Assembly (NCBI GenBank): GCA_026120035.1
Contig: JALRME010000022.1
Coordinates: 248,001 to 312,000 of the forward strand
Reading direction: 5' to 3'
Length of the DNA: 64,000 bases
Source of the DNA: Coleophoma eucalyptorum
Taxonomy: Eukaryota; Ascomycota; Leotiomycetes; Helotiales; Dermateaceae
Position numbers and translations under genes: made by a program. The notes under the pieces were generated by a model, which saw only the letters and a program-made list of their open reading frames with translations, searched no databases and was not told the DNA's origin. Shown here piece after piece: positions 58,315-64,000 of the stretch (positions are counted from its first letter, which is position 1; each line of letters begins with the position of its first letter).

Positions 58315-59369
58315 GCCTAGCTGAGCAGTTCTTACCTATTATTATTATTCCCATCATCATTGCTGCTCGAACTGCCACAACAACCTTGTCCTGTCGTGCC
58401 TACCATAAACCCTCCAACCTCCAAACCCACTTCGCTCCACCCAGGTAGCCGTTCATCTTGGATCGGTGTCCTGGATGCTCCTACTCTCGAATAGGTAGCC
58501 TTGTGGTCGCTCGACATTCCTCGTTCCTTCTTCTACGGCTCGGCTCCCCAATCGACAACCACATCTTCATCGTCACCTTACCTCACTTACCTCACCACCT
58601 CCCCTCTCTTCTCCTAAACAACCTCGCCGTCGCTCAACCACCACCCAGCACCATACCTCCTTCTACGGTGCTTCCATTCCTTCGCTCAGCCCGCTCATTA
58701 CTGTAGACGAGCATTCTTGAGCATCTATCAATACCCTCCAATCCCCACCGGTCATCCATTAGTCGAGACTTGATCAGCCAAGCCACTGCGCCAAACTTGG
58801 GGATTTTTGCTTTTTTCCCCTTCTACTGCACGAATTCTCCACCGCAACTGAGCACGAATATCATTCGATTGTTAGAGGACTTGTTTCCATGCTAGGGACC
58901 TTACTGCTATTGCACGGCTCCTTAGCGATCCGATTGCCAGCGATTCTTCCCGTCTGAGGCATCGACAACCATCGTGGCAGAGCTCAACGAGACCTACGAC
59001 CCTTTACTTTAGGCCTGCCGCCCCCCCAATTTGTCTCAGCTCCGTTTTCTCCGACCTCAAACTACGGTCATCCTGTGCAATCTTGCGTGTGAACTCTGAC
59101 TAGCCTCACCACCAATTCTGGTCGTTGGCAGATCAGCAACATAGAGCTCCTATCGTGGGCGCCGTGTACCTTACTCGAGCTGAGGGGCATCTGTTCATGG
59201 TGAGGTGGAGTAACAGTGCAACGGGAACACCAGTCGGAAGCGGACAAGTACGATATTATCTTGCGCCGACGCATGCTTTCCAAGAGTCGACGTTGCTCAG
59301 ATCTGGCAGACACAGAAACTGTGTTTAGACACTAATATGGAAGCAGGAGGTTCTAGCAACAGGCACAGG

Positions 59370-59422
59370 TTTGTGGGACCTCGACGAAATCTTTCGTATT
59401 GTCGCTGACCATCCAAATGTAG
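59370..59422 (+). other. possible 5' leader intron of nsdD
   Basis: A 53-bp stretch begins GTTTGT, has a branch-like GCTGACC at 59404-59410 and ends in AATGTAG, 73 bp before the nsdD ATG. The donor is not the best fungal consensus, so this is tentative. Confidence 0.3.
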
Positions 59423-59495
59423 TGGAATTGCATCAATAATAAATCACGACCGAAGTGAAGATACCAACGATCGTACATACACCTCAGCACCAACC

Positions 59496-60911
59496 ATGGC
59501 AGCCGCAGCTGTGATAAATCCTACCTCCATGTACTCGAACGTTCCGCCTCCGGCGCCGTATCCATCGGCATGGCCTCCATCACATAGCCTGTCCGGAATA
59601 CTGTCACCTCAAGAACCCAGACGGATGGCGGATAACAAAGTTGAACAACCACAACCACCTCCTCCTCACATGAGCACACCTCACCGACAGTCGCTTCCTT
59701 CAATACATGAGGCTCTAAATAGAGCTCCAAAACCGAGTCCCTATACGTCACCAGTGACTGCCGTACCTCCGCAGCATCAGTACGCACCACCACAGGGTCC
59801 TCTCGTTCCGCGGTCATATCCTGAGGCAAAAGGATATGCAGCTCCACCTCACAGTAACTCGCCGCAACACCCAGTCCACGCACAGAACCCATTCTCCCGG
59901 GGCGAAACCATAGCGACTACCTTCCCAGAAAATAGACATGCGTCCGTTACGTCTCTTCAAGCAGCTCCTGCTCCTCCACCGAATCCATATGCTCCACCGC
60001 CACCACCACCTCCTCCTCGCTTTGATGCACCAAGGTATGAACCGGAAATCAGGCCTCCAGAACGTATACAACCAAATGGATATGCGAATCATGCTCCTCC
60101 GAGCAATTATGGCTATCCAAATAGCGCCCCGCCTCCAAGTGATAGTGGATATGCATCCAGTCAAATTGGACAACATGGACCCTCACAAAGTCAACCTAGG
60201 TATTTCCAACGGGAAGGGAGAGATTCGGGTGATTGGGGACGGAATGAGCATGAAGGGAAGACGCATCCTTTTGCCACAGCAATGAAGCGTCAGCTCGACA
60301 TCTGGGACTTTGAAAACAGCCTAGCTGCGGTCAATGCCTCAGCTACTGCTCTCCGAGAATGGTCTGCTCACTATGGCTCAATAGCACAAGAGCAACAACG
60401 AACTACTTCAATTCCCGAAAGGATGCCGAATACAGAAGACTGCAATGAGATGCTCAACCATACAAACAAGATTGTGGATGCTCTTCAATGGATGAAGGAG
60501 ACTATTCACCAGCAACAATATGCGGAGATGGCTGATCGACGCATGCGGGAACAGGGTGGCAAAGACTACGATCCTGATGAGATGAGTATCTATGGAGATG
60601 ACATGAAAAGTCAAGGGTTCGGAGGTTCAGAGAGCAAGAAACGACGAGGAGTACGTTCATCTCCTGGTTTTACATATCATCGACTGACATAACAACAGCG
60701 GGCTGCTCACCCAGGACGTTGCCACAGTTGCAACAGAGCAGAGACACCTGAATGGAGGCGAGGCCCTGACGGAGCTCGCACCTTATGCAACGCTTGTGGC
60801 CTCCACTATGCCAAGTTGACTCGAAAGAACATCATGAAGCAATCACAGGGATCGAGTAGCAATGGCTCGCAACTTCGTCCAAAGTCCATGGACGAACATT
60901 CGCCACGATAA
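59496..60911 (+). CDS. nsdD: GATA-type transcription factor of the NsdD / SUB-1 / LTF1 group
   Basis: This is a nuclear regulator. Aspergillus NsdD, Neurospora SUB-1 and Botrytis LTF1 control sexual development, light responses and the balance with conidiation. Two exons, 59496-60650 and 60699-60911 (48-bp intron), give 455 residues. The N-terminal 240 residues are Pro/Ser/Gln/Tyr-rich and disordered, with a run of prolines in NPYAPPPPPPPPRF. The middle helical block ATAMKRQLDIWDFENSLAAV and EMLNHTNKIVDALQWMKETI is typical of this group. The splice joins ESKKRRG to RAAHPGRCHSC. The single zinc finger is CX2CX18CX2C: CHSC, AETPEWRRGPDGARTLC, NACGLHYAKLTRKN (Cys at about 393, 396, 415 and 418). 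The placement at the C-terminus and the finger sequence distinguish it from AreA, WC and SreA types. The ATG has a good context (ACCATGGC). Confidence 0.93.
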
Positions 60912-63900
60912 TCACCATATTTATTCTAGTCTTATTTTCATCCTGTACAAAGATTGGAAGTTCCATCTGCTTGGATGCTTGACTTACTTTTCTGGCGTTA
61001 TTGGGAGGGCAAACACGGAAAGGACTGGAAAGGAAACTGTGACCACAAAAAGCATCGTCTTCTAGGGCGTACTATAGCATGCTCATACACTTGGGCAACA
61101 GCTGGGTCTCGGTTAGGGATTTTACCCTTTTGCTCCACGGAGCTTCAGCAACATATCACGTTTTTATTGCCCCATTGCTTCAGCAGGCGTTTACGGCATC
61201 TGGCCTTTGATGGCAGATTGGGGTTTCCTGGGCTTCGCGGGCAAATACATGGCTTTTAAGAGCTGGGGATTTGCATGGATGTCAGACAGCATTTGAGCGG
61301 AGTTCTTTCATTTTTCTAGGGATTGTTCATTGACATCATCCCAATCTTTCTGTCTTATTTTCCCCTGCTATACTTTATATAATTATTAGAAGACACTCGC
61401 TTTCCGTCATGGAGATGATATATGGAATTACACGATGTCCACAATTTCACGAGGATATACCCTTTTAGCTTTGCTAAGCAATCTGCATTTGCATTTTATT
61501 TTCCATGTCCTTCTACTTGAGCTAGTTCCTTTCTATATTTTGATTCCTTAACTGCTTTTGATACGTTTGGCATTTGCTAAATAGATGGAAGCTGGGTTTC
61601 ATCCTTTCACATGGGACACGGAGGTAGTGGAGACAAGTGGGAGAAGCAAATGGGGGAGTTTGCGCTTCTGTTCTGATCTGATGGGAAATGTGCAATTTTT
61701 GTGGTGTGATAGGAAGCACAATGCAACAAAGAGGGCTATCTCCTCGGCTTTCACGAGGTTGAAGCGTTATCCGCAGTTGTATCAATGAATTAATCTTAAA
61801 TTAAATTGATTCTAGCTACAATGGTCTGCCCTCCGTGCTCAGCTTCTCTCAGCCATCTACGTAGTGACTCCCTGTCTACTGGTAATACCCTCGTTCCATG
61901 TAGCTTGCTAACGCTGTGTACGTAAGTTCACATGCATGGCATACCATGGAATTTCCTAATATGCGGTTTCCGTTTCTATTGATCCTAATTTATCGGGTTA
62001 CTGAGTCCAGTCAAGTCAAGGAAGGTCTGTTTGCGCTGTCTTTCTTTCTTTTTTTTGGGCATCAGTTGCAATATACTTAGTAGATGCATGTATGCAATAA
62101 TGGGCATCTATAATGTACGCATGCAAAACAAGCTAAGGAAGAACAGGTGGTTTAAGATTGTAGTGTTAAGTCTAGATGGACAGATGGGTAGATGCATTGT
62201 GGATGGACGTTGTGGGCATAATGGTATAGGCTGGTTCGTTGGTGTTTTACACTCCTGGTTGGTTACTTCTTCCATAGAGGAACATCTGGCCACTACATGT
62301 GTCAATGTACCAGTATCAAAGCAACCAACCAGAAGTTCATTATTGACATACACATCAATCAAAACACGTCTCTTCTTGTCTCACTTTGCTTTTGCATCCA
62401 GCCATTGCTCTCACGTCCACCTAAGGTACAAGCACACGCACGTACAGATATGTACACAACAAACGCCCTCACACACATACACACGCACAAGCAAACAAAC
62501 ACCCTCCTTCATACACCCAGACACGGTATGATACATGGCATAAGCATGATTCAATCAGATCGATCTTGATCCCGCAGCTACAAGGTTATCGAGATCTCAA
62601 ACGCTACCTGCACCCACCTCTGCTTTACCAGACTAGGCCCAACCCACGCCACCTCACTTCACAGCCCTTAAACCGGTATGTATCAATCTATCTCCAGGGT
62701 CATAATGAACAAGGGTCGGCTTTCAGCGGGCGCGTGGGTGGCGCTACGTGGGATATCTGGCTGTCTTGGGTCCTTTGGGGGGGGGGGTAATAGGCTAGGC
62801 CCCTCTTCACCACCTTTTCATGCGGTTTCATCACTTTGGACATCTTGCTACCGGTAAGCCAAAGTGGGGTGTTAGTTTGGTTGTTTTACTTGCTTTACTA
62901 CATTCTCCTTGTGATGATCTTTTGAAGGTATGTATGTATGTATGTATGTATGTATGTATGTGTTTGCTGTGACGTGAGGTCTATCGACTAGGCGTGCGTA
63001 CGTGCGTAGGAGCATACAGGACTTGCATGCTTCCGGGATCTAAAACCATAGATGGCCTGCTAGGGGGAGGCTCCACAAGTCTGGATTACAACTGGAATAC
63101 AACCTGTGCCCTCTCCCAAATCTGTCTTCGTTTGACTGTACCAAACTTCCATCCCACCGCACAATGCAGCCCATCGAGAGACAAGAACCTGATCTCGGAT
63201 CCTTGCAGAATGCCGCATACCCTTATCCCTGCCTCCTCTGCAAGCCAGTGACACAATCAACCCATCTAGCACGAACCCAATCTGATCTCATCTCATCTCA
63301 GCACACCTACTGCATCGGCCTTCTGTTGTATATCTCACACCACAAGTGCCCAATCTGATCTCTGTGCTCACTCACACCCACACACACGCGCGTGAGCGCA
63401 CACCCAAACACGCATATGTCTACGCAGCCATTGGATCTGGCTAAATTAGCGCACACGACAACACAGCCATCCACTTAGAAGATGCATTTTGCCCAAGATA
63501 ATTTCAGCCAGCCTTTGCATCTCTGCTAACTTGTCAGCCGACCACCCCCCCCCCCCTTCCACATCCCAAGGGTCCATCAATCCCAGCCCAATCCGACTTT
63601 ACTTCAGCAAAACCCAGCATTATTACATGCAAGCGATTCAGTTGTGATGCTTGGTGTTGCCATATTGCGTCTACTTATTGAAATAACGTATGACTGAATC
63701 AACAAAGTGACCTTGTGGACGTTGGACCCATGGCTGGACTAGATACTAGAGTTGTGACTCCATTCTTCTGCTTGGTATACTTACGTACTTCCAACTCAGC
63801 GCCTACACCGAGTAATCCTTGGTAAGACAGGCAGAAAAGGTGTTGATTATTGATCATGAGCTGATCATCCTCGTCTATATCGTCAACGGAGCTGTGGAAA

Positions 63901-64000
63901 TACGAAAGCTTGTCTATTCGTCCAAATACAGCCTATAGCTCTGCGTTAAGCCCGTTGCTTTCTCCAACGTTCCCTCCAACTGAAGAACGGTTTCCGATCA
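60912..64000. other. 3.1-kb region without a recognisable gene
   Basis: This region lies downstream of nsdD. It contains simple-sequence stretches: a GTAT microsatellite, CA-rich tracts near 62450-62520 and 63365-63415, a run of 11 G at 62777-62787 and a run of 12 C at 63545-63556. The only frame above 150 codons (62031-62531) is mostly repeat-like. No family match is seen. Confidence 0.45.
62928..62961 (+). repeat. (GTAT)n microsatellite
   Basis: About eight and a half tandem copies of GTAT. It is likely length-polymorphic between strains. Confidence 0.85.

Larger units (their letters stand above)
46196..59495. other. 13.3-kb region with no recognisable protein gene, upstream of nsdD
   Basis: No stretch here has a family match. 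Frames of up to about 170 codons occur on both strands (for example 48412-48873, 51400-51852, 54214-54672 and 57650-58171), but they overlap each other, have skewed or repeat-like composition and lack motifs. Composition changes along it: T/A homopolymer patches near 47270-47340, ordinary mixed sequence from 48000 to 56500, then a CT-rich plus strand from about 57000 to 58800 that looks like promoter and leader of nsdD. No transposon or terminal repeat is apparent, and no tRNA was noticed in a by-eye search. Confidence 0.5.

Noticed and set aside
62031..62531. 166-codon plus-strand frame downstream of nsdD
   Set aside because: The second half derives from CA/AC-rich simple sequence, and no motif or splice partner is present.

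Overview
This window is nuclear DNA from a filamentous ascomycete (Pezizomycotina). The evidence is short introns of about 45-110 bp with GT..AG ends and CTRAY-type branch sites in most genes, and gene families typical of that group: an NsdD-type GATA factor, a CFEM membrane protein, a GPI-anchored GH72 glucanosyltransferase, a siderophore transporter and a LaeA-like methyltransferase. A placement in Leotiomycetes is only a weak impression. I resolved 18 complete genes I recognise, one gene cut by the left edge, one hypothetical membrane protein and one weak small spliced candidate. Exon joins were chosen so that the frame and the family motifs stay continuous; none has been tested against RNA.

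Positions 1-9800 carry a truncated conserved fungal protein, the RNA polymerase I subunit RPA43, an ER-type J-domain protein, the zinc-knuckle protein GIS2 and a 13-exon DMC1 meiotic recombinase. Positions 9767-22400 are all on the minus strand: a caspase-like/C2H2 zinc-finger fusion, the kinetochore protein DSN1, a GH72 cell-wall enzyme and the F-BAR/SH3 protein BZZ1. Positions 22900-28400 hold the mRNA export helicase DBP5 and a CFEM membrane protein. Positions 29000-37500 hold an NmrA-like reductase, a dienelactone-hydrolase-like protein divergent from a free methionine-(R)-sulfoxide reductase, a hypothetical membrane protein and RRP7. Positions 37900-46200 hold a siderophore transporter divergent from a LaeA-like methyltransferase, followed by a DHA1-type MFS transporter; this accessory-looking block has no biosynthetic core enzyme.

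From 46196 to 59495 there are about 13.3 kb without a recognisable gene, ending at a GATA factor of the NsdD/SUB-1/LTF1 group (59496-60911). A further 3 kb without a recognisable gene closes the window.

The items most worth a second look are: a 5-nucleotide microexon plus a methionine-only first exon in the free-Met-sulfoxide reductase gene; the caspase-like fold joined to C2H2 fingers, with Tyr where the catalytic His would be; the very long region before nsdD; zinc-knuckle codons interrupted by every intron of GIS2; and two frame-preserving, stop-free introns in the NmrA-like gene. Most of the window is ordinary housekeeping sequence, and I did not find a clearly novel multi-gene system.
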